Shown one piece after another: positions 45,285 through 57,225 of a stretch of DNA of 64,000 nucleotides. The notes below the pieces were generated by a model. That model had not been told where the DNA came from and did not search any database. It saw nothing but the letters and a program-made list of their open reading frames with translations. The stretch comes from Amphiura filiformis (taxonomy: Eukaryota > Echinodermata > Ophiuroidea > Amphilepidida > Amphiuridae), in assembly GCF_039555335.1 (NCBI RefSeq), contig NC_092639.1:35135293-35199292 (forward strand), given 5' to 3'. The position numbers and the translations under genes are program-made. The first letter of the stretch is position 1, and every line of letters starts with the position of its first letter.

Positions 45285-45755
45285 TTAAAGCCATATTATA
45301 ACATTTGCTGAGGAGGACGCCCTCACTGATTTTTTAAAATTGATTTTTTACACGATTATATTGTACTTTATTGAACCAATATACCCTGAAAAAATCAAGA
45401 CTCTAGGTGCTGTAGTTTTGTCAAAATCCGAGATTTTGAAAAAAACTCCTGAATCAGCGTTTTATTATTACGATGGAATTATTAGTCGAACGCATACACG
45501 ATGTTCATAACACGCAGATGCGTTACGCGGCGTCTGTGACGGTGATCTACACAACAAAGGGCCATACCATAACATGACCGAAGGAGTGGTACGTATTGGC
45601 GACATATGCGCTGGTAGTAAATTCCAATTTTCTTTGCTTTGCAGTAGTTGTTCGGCTCAAAAAGAAAAGGGGATATATCTGACAATAAAAACTAACATTT
45701 TATGGCAAAGAAATGCTAATCTATTTTGTATGAAAATGTTATAATATGGCTTTAA
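45285..45755. mobile_element. MITE with TTAAAGCCATATTATAAC termini
   Basis: TTAAAGCCATATTATAACAT at the left is mirrored by ATGTTATAATATGGCTTTAA at the right, about 471 bp apart. Fragments of the same family lie at 38031, 40710 and 44708. Confidence 0.85.
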
Positions 45756-46573
45756 AACCTTGTATCTAGTATAATTTTTGAGAAAAATATTGATTTTGGG
45801 TCATTTTTGTGACAAAAAATTTTGGAGCCTTCATTTAGAATCACTGATTATACCCATTAAACATGATCCATTTATCACATTTACTCATTAATTCAGTCAA
45901 AACCATTATTTTCCATATTGATCATTTATTTTTCTTGTAATGGTCACTGGAAATTGACATTTGCTGTGACAAAAGATTCACGAAAAAACTCAATTTTCGG
46001 ATGACAAACGGTTTGTAACATTCCTAAAATTTGATCAGAAGGTACTACAAAGAAGAATGTAACCCCTACCCCTTAATTTTCAAGGGCGTGAAAAAAATAA
46101 ATGCGTTTGTTAAAAAAATCCAAACTTTTTTAATAATCAACCTATGGACTTAAAATTCAAACTTGATGTGCCCACGATACTTAGTTTGAGTTATTGGTGC
46201 TCACTGTCTATATTAAAAAAGGTTTTTTTTAACAATCTGATATGCCCATTTAATTCTTGTTAAAGGTCTGCTTTGTCTGTAAAGAAATAGCAAAATTAGG
46301 CACAAAAAAAGTCAAATATTTTGATGAATATACCCCAAATCATGAACTTTCTGTGAAATTTGTTAAAAAAGAAGGATCCAAATATCAATTGCAGAGGAGA
46401 TAAAGGTCTATTTTTGGCCAGATTGAAGATTTCTCTTGAAAAGGTCTGCATTTGGAACATTTGCTCCCCTCCATGAAAAAATTCTGGCTACAGGCCTGAG
46501 TAACCAACCCCCTCGTGGGTACCTTTTGCCACTGACAAAACATTTCTCACAAGGATTTGAGCCCCGATTCATT
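45756..46573. other. No gene seen
   Basis: AT-rich DNA between two MITEs. No conserved frame, splice pair or RNA motif was recognised. Confidence 0.5.
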
Positions 46574-46788
46574 TTAACCCCCTGAGGACTACCTACTGAT
46601 CTAACATTGCCTCTGATTGGTCAATTACATGACATTTTCACTTTAATCACCAATCAGAATGGAGCTTTGGAAATAATTCACCCCAAGTTTTTTGTGTGGT
46701 GAAATTATTCTAACAATGTTGCTGATTGGGCCAATTGATAATGAAAACTTCTTTTTGGCCAATCGGCAAGTAGTTCTCATGGGGTTAA
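46574..46788. mobile_element. TTAA-ended MITE abutting the thioesterase stop codon
   Basis: TTAACCCCCTGAGGACTAC at the left is mirrored by GTAGTTCTCATGGGGTTAA at the right. Paired ATTGGTCAATTA and CCAATT words lie inside. The right end is 7 bp from the TAG of the thioesterase gene, so the element forms the start of its 3' UTR. TTAA ends are consistent with a piggyBac- or PIF-like target but do not prove it. Confidence 0.78.
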
Positions 46789-46795
46789 CATAGAG

Positions 46796-47458
46796 CTACA
46801 ATTTGCTAGTGGGGTTTGTTCCATTATTTAAAGAAATTGTCTCCAATGCTTCCCTCATCATATCTGGTAATTTGATTGGTCGATTTGTAGATGTATCAAC
46901 AAAAACATGGGTACATTGTCCAATAGCACAAGCTGTTTCATTATGATCAGGATAGTTGACATCATGTGACTTGGCATGTTGGTTCTTCTTTTCAGCAAAA
47001 ATGGCTACAGAATATTGCACACTTGATCGGCCAATATGTGATATGGCCAACCCAGCTAGTGCTATTTCTGGAAAGCTGATTGGCTCTCTGAAGGTACATC
47101 TGGTATCCACCATATAACCAACGATCTTCGAAGTTTGTACATTCGTATTGAGTCCGCAGGAATGGATGAGGTAGTGGTTGATAATGGAGTCAAAATATGA
47201 ATAATAAATAACATTGTTTACATGTCCATATTGGTCATTGTCTGACCACCTGGTCTGAATCGGCAAAAAATATTTGTATGATGACCTCTGCCATGGCAAC
47301 TCGGTAGTTTTAGGCTTCTCAGCATCCTCGTTATTTTTGCAAGCTGTTGTTGATAAGCTAGATCTTGGTAAGATTTGCAGATGTTTTGGTTGACTTTGGA
47401 AATATTTTACTTGTGGAATAAACCATCTTCCAGGAAGCTTTAGGATTCTTGTAGCCAT
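46796..47458 (-). CDS. Hotdog-fold acyl-CoA thioesterase (4HBT-like), probably mitochondrial
   Basis: An intact 220-residue frame from ATG at 47456-47458 to TAG at 46796-46798. Residues 1-40 are basic, with Arg4, Lys7, Arg11, Lys18, Lys25 and Arg32 and almost no acids, as in a mitochondrial presequence. Residues 68-90 read IQTRWSDNDQYGHVNNVIYY, the substrate-loop and helix signature of the 4-hydroxybenzoyl-CoA thioesterase/FadM group; Asp73 or Asp75 is the likely catalytic acid. Strands continue as GYMVDTRCTFREPISFPE, GRSSVQYSVAIF and CTHVFVD, and end with PIKLPDMMREALE. Such proteins hydrolyse acyl-CoA; the substrate cannot be told here. The coding part is in one exon, but TTTTATCTTCTCTGACAG ends 9 bases before the ATG, suggesting an upstream 5' UTR exon. 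A MITE follows the stop directly. No partner gene is adjacent. Confidence 0.87.
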   Translation of the reverse strand: MATRILKLPGRWFIPQVKYFQSQPKHLQILPRSSLSTTACKNNEDAEKPKTTELPWQRSSYKYFLPIQTRWSDNDQYGHVNNVIYYSYFDSIINHYLIHSCGLNTNVQTSKIVGYMVDTRCTFREPISFPEIALAGLAISHIGRSSVQYSVAIFAEKKNQHAKSHDVNYPDHNETACAIGQCTHVFVDTSTNRPIKLPDMMREALETISLNNGTNPTSKL

Positions 47459-47678
47459 TGTGATAAGCTGTCAGAGAAGATAAAACAGATATTGCATAAT
47501 GACGATTAAAAATGCCAACAAAACATGTAGGTGTACTCAAGTATGATATGGCTCATACCCCCAAAGCCCCCCAAAATACGCGCATGTGTACACATGTGTC
47601 AGTCTCTAACACCTGCCAATAGGAAACAATGACGTGCAATTTACATCAAGTATTCATAACACTAGAATTACGTCTACA

Positions 47679-47934
47679 ATCATGTGATGCGATCAAGCAA
47701 AATCAGTCGGAACTCAGAAATATTGATATAGCCAAACAAAGGAAATATTTCCTTTTGTTTTCTTTTGTTTTGGAAACTCTTAACTTGCTTATATCTTTGG
47801 CACTAGTTGTTCAATTTCAATGGGGTTTTCTGAAAAATCTAGATTTGTAAATGCTTTTTACTATCCCATAGGAAACTGAAAATTTAATATTTCCACATTC
47901 CAAGTGATTTTGCTTGATCGCATCACATAATGTG
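47679..47934. mobile_element. Palindromic MITE upstream of the thioesterase gene
   Basis: CATGTGATGCGATCAAGCAA then AATC at the left pair with GATT and TTGCTTGATCGCATCACATA at the right. The element lies in the probable promoter or first-intron region of the minus-strand gene. Confidence 0.82.
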
Positions 47935-49020
47935 CCTCTAAATTACAAAAATTTGAATTGCACCTTTTTTCAACTTTTTAAAATTAATTTTCTTGGTCAA
48001 ATTAAAGGGAATAATTTTCATTTTTTTGGTAAATGTCATGAACAAAACCATAGGTACATTCTCTGATAAAGTGTTCACGTTTGGTCTCAAAAATGACAAA
48101 ATACAAACCATGAAGAATTCATGAAAATCATTCAGAATCGTAAACTTTATTAGTTTCAGGACATGAAACATTCTTTCATTTATTCATTCATTCTTGAAAT
48201 AATTTGCCTGCCACACAAGGGAAATGGCAATTACCAAATTGTTGGTGCAACGCACTTTGTTTGGTAGCTGCCCCCCCCCTAAAAACTGCATATTTTTAGC
48301 ATGGGGATATAAAAAGAATAAGTTCAAATGAAAGTAAAATTCTTTCAAAACTCCTTTTTCAATTTTTTTCTTCAGGCCTCTAATTGATCACAACATACCT
48401 CCATTCATTGTGGTACTGGAGGTTTTGTGTACAGCTATACTCCTGAAAGTTAAATTTTTTTTTACAGTAGGAAGCATATACTTGCTTTGGGTCCATTTTA
48501 CGCTTAGGAAAAATATTTGCTTCAGGTACTTTTTTTAAAGTCCTTAAAAGTGGATGATATACATCTTCAGACAGTGTAATACTTATTTTTTTGTGGTCAC
48601 TAAATATGAAAAATTATAATCTATAATCTTGTTGATTCAAATTGATATTGTATTGTATGGTAAGTTTATTGAGCTTGCTTGCTACATGTTTGTACTGTTT
48701 TTTAGTAAATATGTTTTGGCTTTGTTTTTTGGTAGTATTTTTGTAAGGTAGTGTTTTTCTCAGTTTTGTTTAGGGGGTCAACATTATGCAGACATATTGT
48801 TTTTCGTTGTACCTCCTCCATCTTATTGTATTTTGTTATTTTCTATTTTATATGTTTTTTAATGATGGAATTTAAATCAAATTAAAATAGAAGTGGTCCC
48901 CCAGGCAAGAAACACACAGCTAAATAGCTACAAATGTTATGGTGGGAAAATCTATAATTTGATTTTTCTCCTGCTGCATTTTGTTCCCTGTTTTTAAAAA
49001 TATATTATTAGTAAAGGTTA
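47935..49020. other. No gene seen
   Basis: AT-rich sequence with a C homopolymer at about 48270. Nothing coding was recognised on either strand. Confidence 0.5.
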
Positions 49021-49366
49021 TTAAAGGAGTATTTTGTGATCCTAGCATCCTCTATTTATGTAATTTTTCATTAGATATCCACGAAAAAAACCTATTCCCA
49101 AAATTTCAGTTGATTCCGATTTTGCGTTCGTTTGAGTTATGCATGATTATGTGTATTACACTGTTCCATAGACAATGCGTTGTAATTTCGTTCTGGTGCA
49201 CCAGAACAAAATTCAAATTTCACGATATCTTTGCTAAACGAATTAATCTGCAAGAAATATTTTGTACATAAACATTATGTAGCCAGAGGTTTCCAGTGAT
49301 ATAAAAATCTCAACTTTTTTTGAGAAAAGTGGGGGATGAGGCTGTGGATCACGAAATGCCCTTTAA
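49021..49366 (+). mobile_element. 345-bp MITE family, full copy
   Basis: It begins TTAAAGGAGTATTTTGTGAT and ends GATCACGAAATGCCCTTTAA, with the same interior (ATATCCACGAAAAAA, GTTCTGGTGCACCAGAAC, TACATAAACATTATGTAGCC) as the other copies. The small frame within it is an artefact of the repeat. Confidence 0.87.
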
Positions 49367-49419
49367 GAAGCTTATTTTGATATCAAACAATCTATTTCAT
49401 CAACATGCAAATCTACACA

Positions 49420-52400
49420 TGGATGTAAGCAGTGCACGACTTCATCAATACACAGATTAACAGTAGAAGTAAGCTTTGCACTACTTCATCAATACAGCTA
49501 CATGTATTAACAGTACATACAAGCAATATACCACTTCATCAATGTAAGCACTACTTCATCCGTACTGACCGTACACATCTGCAGTAGATGCCTACAATGT
49601 ACTACTTCATCAATACACAGATCTAGAGTAGATGTAAGTGATGCACTACTTCATCAATACACAGATTTATGTACACATGTAAATGATATACTACTTCATC
49701 AATGCACAGATTTATGTACACATGTAAATGATGTACTACTTCATCAATGCACAGATTTATGTACACATGTAAATGATGTACTACTTCATCAATACATACA
49801 TGTAGATCTAGAGTACACATGTAAGCAATGGAATACTTCATCAATACACAGATCTACAGTAGATGTAAGTGATGCACTACTTCAATGCACAGATCTACAG
49901 TAGATGTAAGTGATGCACTACTTCATCAATGCACAGATCTACAGTAGATGTAAGTGATGCACTACTTCATCAATATACAGATCTACAGTAGATGTAAGTG
50001 ATGCACTACTTCATCAATACACAGATATACAGTAGATGTAAGTGATGCACTACTTCATCAATACACAGATCTACAGTAGATGTAAGTGATGCACTACTTC
50101 ATCAATACACAGATCTACAGTAGATGTAAGTGATGCACTACTTCATATACAGATCTACAGTAGATGTAAGTGATGCACTACTTCATCAATATACAGATCT
50201 ACAGTAGATGTAAGTGATGCACTACTTCATCAATACACAGATCTACAGTAGATGTAAGCTATGTACTACTTCATCAATACACAGATCTACAGTAGATGTA
50301 AGTGATGCACTACTTCATCAATACACACACCAACAGTAGATGTAAGTGATGCACTACTTCATCAATACACACACCAACAGTAGATGTAAGTGATGCACTA
50401 CCTCATCAATACACAGATCTACAGTAGATGAATCATGTAAGTGATGCACTACCTCATCAATACACAGATCTACAGTCGATGTAAGTGATGCACTACTTCA
50501 TCAATACACAGATCTACAGTCGATGTAAGTGATGCACTACTTCATCAATACACAGATCTAGAGTACACATGTAAGCAATGTACTACTTCATCAATACACA
50601 GATCTACAGTAGATGTAAGTGATGCACTACCTCATCAATACACAGATCTACAGTAGATGTAAGTGATGCACTACCTCATCAATACACAGATCTACAGTAG
50701 ATGTAAGCTATGTACTACCTCATCAATACACAGATCTACAGTACATGTAAGTGATGCACTACTTCATCAATACACAGATCTACAGTTGATGTAAGTGATG
50801 CACTACTTCATCAATACACAGATCTAGAGTACACATGTAAGCAATGTACTACTTCATCAATACACAGATCTACAGTAGATGTAAGTGATGCACTACCTCA
50901 TCAATACACAGATCTACAGTAGATGTAAGTGATGCACTACCTCATCAATACACAGATCTACAGTAGATGTAAGCTATGTACTACTTCATCAATACACAGA
51001 TCTACAGTACATGTAAGTGATGCACTACTTCATCAATACACAGATCTACAGTCGATGTAAGTGATGCACTACTTCATCATTACACACACCAACAGTAGAT
51101 GTAAGTGATGCACTACTTCATCAATACACAGATCTACAGTAGATGTAAGTGATGCACTACTTCATCAATGCACAGATCTACAGTAGATGTAAGTGATGCA
51201 CTACCTCATCAATACACAGATCTACAGTAGATGTAAGTGATGCACTACTTCATCAATACACAGATCTACAGTAGATGTAAGTGATGCACTACTTCATCAA
51301 TACACATACCAACAGTAGATGTAAGTGATGCACTACTTCATCAATACACAGATCTACAGTAGATGTAAGTGATGCACTACTTCATCAATATACAGATCTA
51401 CAGTAGATGTAAGTGATGCACTACTTCATCAATACACAGATCTACAGTAGATGTAAGTGATGCACTACTTCATTAATACACAGATCTACAGTAGATATAA
51501 GCTATGTACTACTTCATCAATACACAGATCTACAGTAGATGTAAGTGGTGCACTACTTCATCAATACACAGATCTAGAGTACACATGTAAGCAATGTACT
51601 ACTTCATCAATACACAGATCTACAGTAGATGTAAGTGATGCACTACCTCATCAATACACAGATCTACAGTAGATGTAAGCTATGTACTACTTCATCAATA
51701 CACAGATCTACAGTAGATGTAAGTGATGCACTACTTCATCAATACACAGATCTACAGTAGATGTAAGTGATGCACTACTTCATCAATACACACACCAACA
51801 GTAGATGTAAGTGGTGCACTACTTCATCAATATACAGATCTACAGTAGATGTAAGTGATGCACTACTTCATCAATATGCAGATCTACAGTAGATGTAAGT
51901 GATGCACTACTTCATCAATACACAGATCTACAGTCGATGTAAGTGATGCACTACTTCATCAATACACAGATCTACAGTCGATGTAAGTGATGCACTACCT
52001 CATCAATACACATATCTACAGTAGATGTAAGTGATGCACTACTTCATCAATGCACAGATCTACAGTAGATGTAAGCGATGCACTACCTCATCAATACACA
52101 TATCTACAGTAGATGTAAGTGATGCACTACTTCATCAATACACATATCTACAGTAGATGTAAGTGATGCACTACTTCATCAATACACATATCTACAGTAG
52201 ATGTAAGTGATGCACTACTTCATCAATACACATATCTACAGTAGATGTATTAAGTGATGCACTACTTCATCAATATACAGATCTACAGTAGATGTAAGTG
52301 ATGCACTACTTCATCAATATACAGATCTACAGTAGATGTAAGTGATGCACTACTTCATCAATACACAGATCTACAGTCGATGTAAGTGATGCACTACTTC

Positions 52401-53690
52401 ATCAATACACAGATCTACAGTCGATGTAAGTGATGCACTACTTCATCAATACACAGATCTAGAGTACACATGTAAGCAATGTACTACTTCATCAATACAC
52501 AGATCTACAGTAGATGTAAGTGATGCACTACCTCATCAATACACAGATCTACAGTAGATGTAAGTGATGCACTACCTCATCAATACACAGATCTACAGTA
52601 GATGTAAGCTATGTACTACTTCATCAATATACAGATCTACAGTAGATGTAAGTGATGCACTACTTCATCAATACACAGATCTACAGTCGATGTAAGTGAT
52701 GCACTACTTCATCAATACACAGATCTACAGTCGATGTAAGTGATGCACTACTTCATCAATACACAGATCTAGAGTACACATGTAAGCAATGTACTACTTC
52801 ATCAATACACAGATCTACAGTAGATGTAAGTGATGCACTACCTCATCAATACACAGATCTACAGTAGATGTAAGTGATGCACTACCTCATCAATACACAG
52901 ATCTACAGTAGATGTAAGCTATGTACTACTTCATCAATACACAGATCTACAGTAGATGTAAGTGATGCACTACTTCATCAATACACAGATCTACAGTAGA
53001 TGTAAGTGATGCACTACTTCATCAATACACAGATCTACAGTAGATGTAAGTGATGCACTACTTCATCAATACACATATCTACAGTAGATGTAAGTGATGC
53101 ACTACTTCATCAATATACAGATCTACAGTAGATGTAAGTGATGCACTACTTCATCAATACACAGATCTACAGTAGATGTAAGTGATGCACTACTTCATCA
53201 ATACACAGATCTACAGTAGATATAAGCTATGTACTACTTCATCAATACACAGATCTACAGTAGATGTAAGTGGTGCACTACTTCATCAATACACAGATCT
53301 AGAGTACACATGTAAGCAATGTACTACTTCATCAATACACAGATCTACAGTAGATGTAAGTGATGCACTACCTCATCAATACACAGATCTACAGTAGATG
53401 TAAGTGATGCACTACCTCATCAATACACAGATCTACAGTAGATGTAAGCTATGTACTACTTCATCAATACACAGATCTACAGTAGATGTAAGTGATGCAC
53501 TACTTCATCAATACACAGATCTACAGTAGATGCAAGTGATGCACTACTTCATCAATACACAGATCTACAGTAGATGTAAGCTATGTACTACTTCATCAAT
53601 ACACAGATCTACAGTAGATGTAAGTGATGCACTACTTCATCAATACACAGATCTACAGTAGATGTAAGCTATGTACTACATACATACATA
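49420..53690. repeat. 44-bp minisatellite array, main block
   Basis: Roughly 95 units of ACTTCATCAATACACAGATC plus TACAGTAGATGTAAGTGATGCACT. Each unit holds the perfect palindrome ATCTACAGTAGAT. Variants (AGAGTACACATGTAAGCAATGT, CACACCAACAG, CAGTCGATG, CATATCTACAG) recur in blocks; for instance one 216-bp stretch is identical at 51457 and 53182, implying higher-order duplication of about 1.7 kb. Units are more diverged at the left edge (49420-49860), as expected at the margin of an unequal-exchange array. Short open frames inside are period artefacts. Confidence 0.96.
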
Positions 53691-54503
53691 CATATTAGAG
53701 CTTATAAAGCACTATTACAAAAAGATCAAAGCGCTAAGTGATACACTGCAAAAACAAGAGAATGAACAAAAGCAAAGAGTCAAAAAGAATAATAATGAGC
53801 CTTAAGAGATTTTTTAAATGTTGCCACTGAGGTTGCCTCCCTGATGTTACACGGGAGGCAGTTCCACAACGCTGGTCCAGCAGAACGAAAAGACATGTCA
53901 CCACTGCGATTTTTACCGATGTGAGTGTTCAGAAGACTGGTATCCATAGAGGATCTTGTGACGGGTCCAGATGAGCGTGTTCTGTATGAGAGTAATTCTG
54001 TGAGGTATGAAGGAGCAGATTCATGCAAACATTTGAAGACGTACAGACAGAGTTTGAATTTGATTCAATCTCTTACTGGCAACCAGTGAAGGTCATGCAT
54101 TAATGGTGTGGGGCTATCAAGTCTGGCGGCATAGAATATGAGTTTGGCTGCTTTGTGTTGGAGGGACTGCAAACGATCAAGGTCTTTTGATTTTGCTCCA
54201 TAGAGGAGAGCATTCCGGTGTCAAGGCGTGATATCACGAGAGCTTGCACAACTGTGTGAAGTGTTTTGTGGTCCAAAAGCGGCGAATCTGGCGAATATTA
54301 TTACGGAGCTGGAAATTGATTGAAGAAATCATGCTATTAATGTGAGGAGTCATCGTTAGGCGAGAATCAAACACTGTGCCCAAGTTCCGAACATTATCAG
54401 ATGGTTTAATGACGCTGTCTCCCACATTAAGTTGCAATGGCGGAAGTTTGCTAAGACCTTGAGAAGTACCGGCTATGAAGAATTCAGTTTTATTCTTGTA
54501 CAC
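53690..54503 (-). mobile_element. 5'-truncated L2/CR1-like LINE tail inserted in the minisatellite
   Basis: Minus-strand frames read KTEFFIAGTSQ, LNVGDSVIKPSDNVRNLGTV and FDSRLTMTPHINSMISSINF (54503-54234). After a broken middle they read ESAPSYLTELLSYRTRSS and AGPALWNCLPCNIREATSVA, then TFKKSLKAHYYSF (54028-53780). These match the region after the RT catalytic core (VRNLGVVFDS, APSYLTEL, LWNSLP-IR, FK--LK) in L2/CR1-type non-LTR elements. The 3' side (left edge) has a GCGCTTTG and GTGCTTTATAAG tail and ends in an ATGT microsatellite, typical for this group. Minisatellite units continue on both sides. Confidence 0.82.
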
Positions 54504-55030
54504 AGATCTACAGTAGATGTAAGTGATGCACTACTTCATCAATACACAGATCTACAGTAGATGTAAGCTATGAGCTTCTTCATCAATACACAGATCTACA
54601 GTAGATGTAAGTGATGATGTACTACTTCATCAATACACAGATCTACAGTAGATGTAAGTGATGCACTACTTCATCAATACACAGATCAACAGTAGATGTA
54701 AGCTATGTACTACTTCATACACAGATCTGCAGTAGACGTAAGAAGTTTACTACTTCATCAATATACAGATCAACAGTAGATGTAAGCAATACAACACTTC
54801 ATCAATACACATATGATACGATACGATCTACAGCAGATGTAAGCAATCTTTATCTATAGTAGATGTATGCAATGTGTACTACTTCATCAATAAACAGATC
54901 TACAAGAAGTAGATGTAAGCAATGTACTACTTCATCAATACACAGATCTACAGTAGATGTAAGCAGTGTACTACCTTGTCAATACACACATCTACAGTAC
55001 ATGTAAGCAGTGTATTACTTCATCAACAGT
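54504..55030. repeat. 44-bp minisatellite array, distal diverged block
   Basis: This is the same unit family as 49420-53690, resuming after the LINE insertion. Units become increasingly irregular toward 55030 (loss of CACTACTTCATC phase, extra GATACGATACGATC), marking the decayed right edge of the array. Confidence 0.9.
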
Positions 55031-55672
55031 AAAAGTAACTGTGCAAGGTATACCCCTTTTCTTATATTTCCTTGGTTTAGATAATACCCTATGTCTGATC
55101 ATGAAAAAACCACACCCTTTTTATGTGAATCTTTGGTCATGCATGATACCACCTGGTCAATAACTAGCAGTGGCGTAACCAGCGGGGGGGGGGGCTGGAG
55201 CCCCCATTTTGAACCCTTGCCCCTGTTTGCCCCCCCAAATGAAAAAAGTTAAAGTAGGCCTACTTCTGAGAGTTATTAATTAACCTCATATCTGGTCATT
55301 TTAACCTTAAAAAACACAAATGTTTGCGCGCTTCGCATGCATTTATTCCACTGTTTTACCATATGTCACCAGTTTAGCTTCAATATGCCAAAAAAGAAAT
55401 CGTTGCTCCATAAATGATTGCAAATTACACATTTGTAATCATTTTATACCACAAAATATGATTTGAAAACACAGATAATAAGCAATGGATGTATGGATAG
55501 GTCAAACAGGTTGCCAATTATTGTCAATATTAATATTTTGTGATAATGCGACAATATACTAATGAAAACAGTTTACACTGGAGACACCCTATGGCACTTC
55601 CTACAACTTGAGAACAATTAAGCCTTGAAACGTTCAGAATTTACTACTATTATAGTCCATATATCTCCCTCT
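55031..55672. other. No gene seen; repeat-end words
   Basis: AGTGGCGTAACCAG plus a G run at about 55168-55193 resembles a common transposon terminus. No mate was located with confidence and no coding signal is present. Confidence 0.45.
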
Positions 55673-55834
55673 AGTCACCGGCACTAGCTTTGAAGTTCAG
55701 CGTGTTTTGTGTTAGCTTAGCGTTACTTAGTGCGTGTACATACTTTTACGCGCACAATCAATGTGATGTACACCCAAGAAACCATGCTAAGCCAATGCAG
55801 CACACGCTGAGCTTCAAAGCTATTGCTGGTGACT
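55673..55834. mobile_element. Short palindromic MITE
   Basis: AGTCACCGGCACTAGCTTTG then AAGTTCAGCGTG at the left pair with CACGCTGAGCTTCAAAGCTA and GCTGGTGACT at the right. Confidence 0.82.
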
Positions 55835-55903
55835 CGAGGCCGTGCCGTCATTCACAAATTTTCGGCTTTTTCAAACTAAAATTTTACACACTATTAAATA
55901 TAT

Positions 55904-56310
55904 AAATGGTCCACCAAATCGCTTCAATGAGGTCTTCATTTTGCAAAATTTTCCAACTCCTCAGGCGTAGTGGATAAACAAGTGGCCATTTCCGCTTCTG
56001 CCATTTTTCAATGTATTAAGTCAGAAGTGCCTCTGGCCCTAGTAAAAGTAAAAACGAATACTGTGGCCAGAGTTCTAGGGCTAGATTTGCCAATTTATGT
56101 TTAAAACAATTTAGACCTACAGCACACTAATAGTGACAAAATGGTCCACCAAATCGCTTCAAGTAGGTCTTCATTTTGCAAAATTTCCAATTTCTGAGGG
56201 GGAGCATCCCCAGACACCTTCTCATGTAGTGCATAAACAAGTGGCCATTTTCGCTCCTGCTTCCAACATTTGCCAATTTATGTTTAAAACAATTTATAGG
56301 CCTACAACAA
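55904..56310. repeat. Tandem duplication, about 236-bp period
   Basis: AATGGTCCACCAAATCGCTTC occurs at 55904 and 56140. In both copies it is followed by GGTCTTCATTTTGCAAAATT, ACAAGTGGCCATTT and TTTGCCAATTTATGTTTAAA. Copy 1 contains the LINE-derived segment at 56004-56085, which copy 2 lacks. Confidence 0.82.
56004..56085 (+). mobile_element. Internal LINE fragment matching 61069-61142
   Basis: ATTTTTCAATGTA, AAGTGCCTCTGGCCCTAGTA and ACTGTGGCCAGAGTTCTAGG are shared with the 5' end of the minus-strand LINE at 58.7-61.1 kb, in opposite chromosomal orientation. In the frame of that element it reads PLALVKVKTNTVARVLGLD. It lacks any LINE 3' end. Confidence 0.8.
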
Positions 56311-56607
56311 TAGGGAAACGAAAGGCTTCATGGCCCGTCATTTCACACTGTTGCGTCAGCGTACTTTATGGAACAACTCTATTGCTCGACCAAAGTTCGT
56401 GATTGGTCAATTTTCAAAAGATGTGCTTGCGCCCGTAAGCGTGTGGCTATTTTTAAGCCATAATGTATGATCTTATAATATGAAATTGGTTAATTTTTAC
56501 AAACCTGATTTTTTTGTCATATTTTTAATGTTTACACATGTCCCAACTTGCACCTAAATGGAAATGGCCAAATTTGTTGTCTTTGTAGGTCAACAGAGCA
56601 AAGTTAG

Positions 56608-56644
56608 ACATATTATCATAATTTTAAAAATTATGATAATATGT
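56608..56644. repeat. Perfect AT-rich hairpin
   Basis: ACATATTATCATAATTTT is followed at once by its reverse complement, giving a 37-base palindrome. Confidence 0.85.
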
Positions 56645-56840
56645 CCTCCCATAGAACTGTGTGTTAAATAGTCAAAATAACCAGTGGGGTTTCTCTCACT
56701 TTACCTTGTTATTTCGACTTAAAATGGACAGCAACCCTTCCTGTCAATTATTACTAATATTATTTCATCAATTTGAATGAAGAATAACAAAATTAAAATT
56801 TGACGGAAATCGTACATTAAGGCTTTTTAAAAGGCTTTTT

Positions 56841-57176
56841 AAAAGGGCATTTCGTGATCCACAGCCTCATCCCCCCACTTTTCTCAAAAAAAGTTGAGAT
56901 TTTTATATTTATCACTGGAAACCCCTGGCTACATAATGTTTATGTACAAAATATTTCTTGCAGATTAATTCATTTAGGAAAGATATCGTGAAATTTGAAT
57001 TTCGTTCTGGTACAACGCATTGCCATTGTCTATGGAGCAGTAATACGCATAATCATGCATAACTTCATGAACATAAAATCGGAATCAACTGAAATTTTGG
57101 GAATAGGTTTTTTCGTGGATATCTAATGAAAAATGACATAAATAGAGGATGCTAGGATCACGAAATACTCCTGTAA
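56841..57176 (-). mobile_element. 345-bp MITE family, full copy
   Basis: Orientation as at 39376: AAAAGGGCATTTCGTGATCC at the left and GATCACGAAATACTCC at the right, with internal TACATAATGTTTATGTACAA. The central GTTCTGG palindrome is partly deleted. Confidence 0.85.
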
Positions 57177-57225
57177 GTAAAAGCTTTGCATACTAGTAGT
57201 TCGACGCAAATACTGTGTGTAGAAT

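Noticed and set aside
48981-49271. 96-codon plus-strand frame
   Set aside because: It lies in a 345-bp MITE copy. The homologous frame at 39471-39683 is on the other strand and the frames are not maintained between copies.
51457-53397. Two identical 71-codon frames at 51457 and 53182
   Set aside because: They are translations of duplicated minisatellite units; period and composition explain them fully.
49420-55030. Possible CRISPR array (regular repeats)
   Set aside because: Units are contiguous with no unique spacers, the host is an intron-rich eukaryote, and no cas genes are present. It is a minisatellite.
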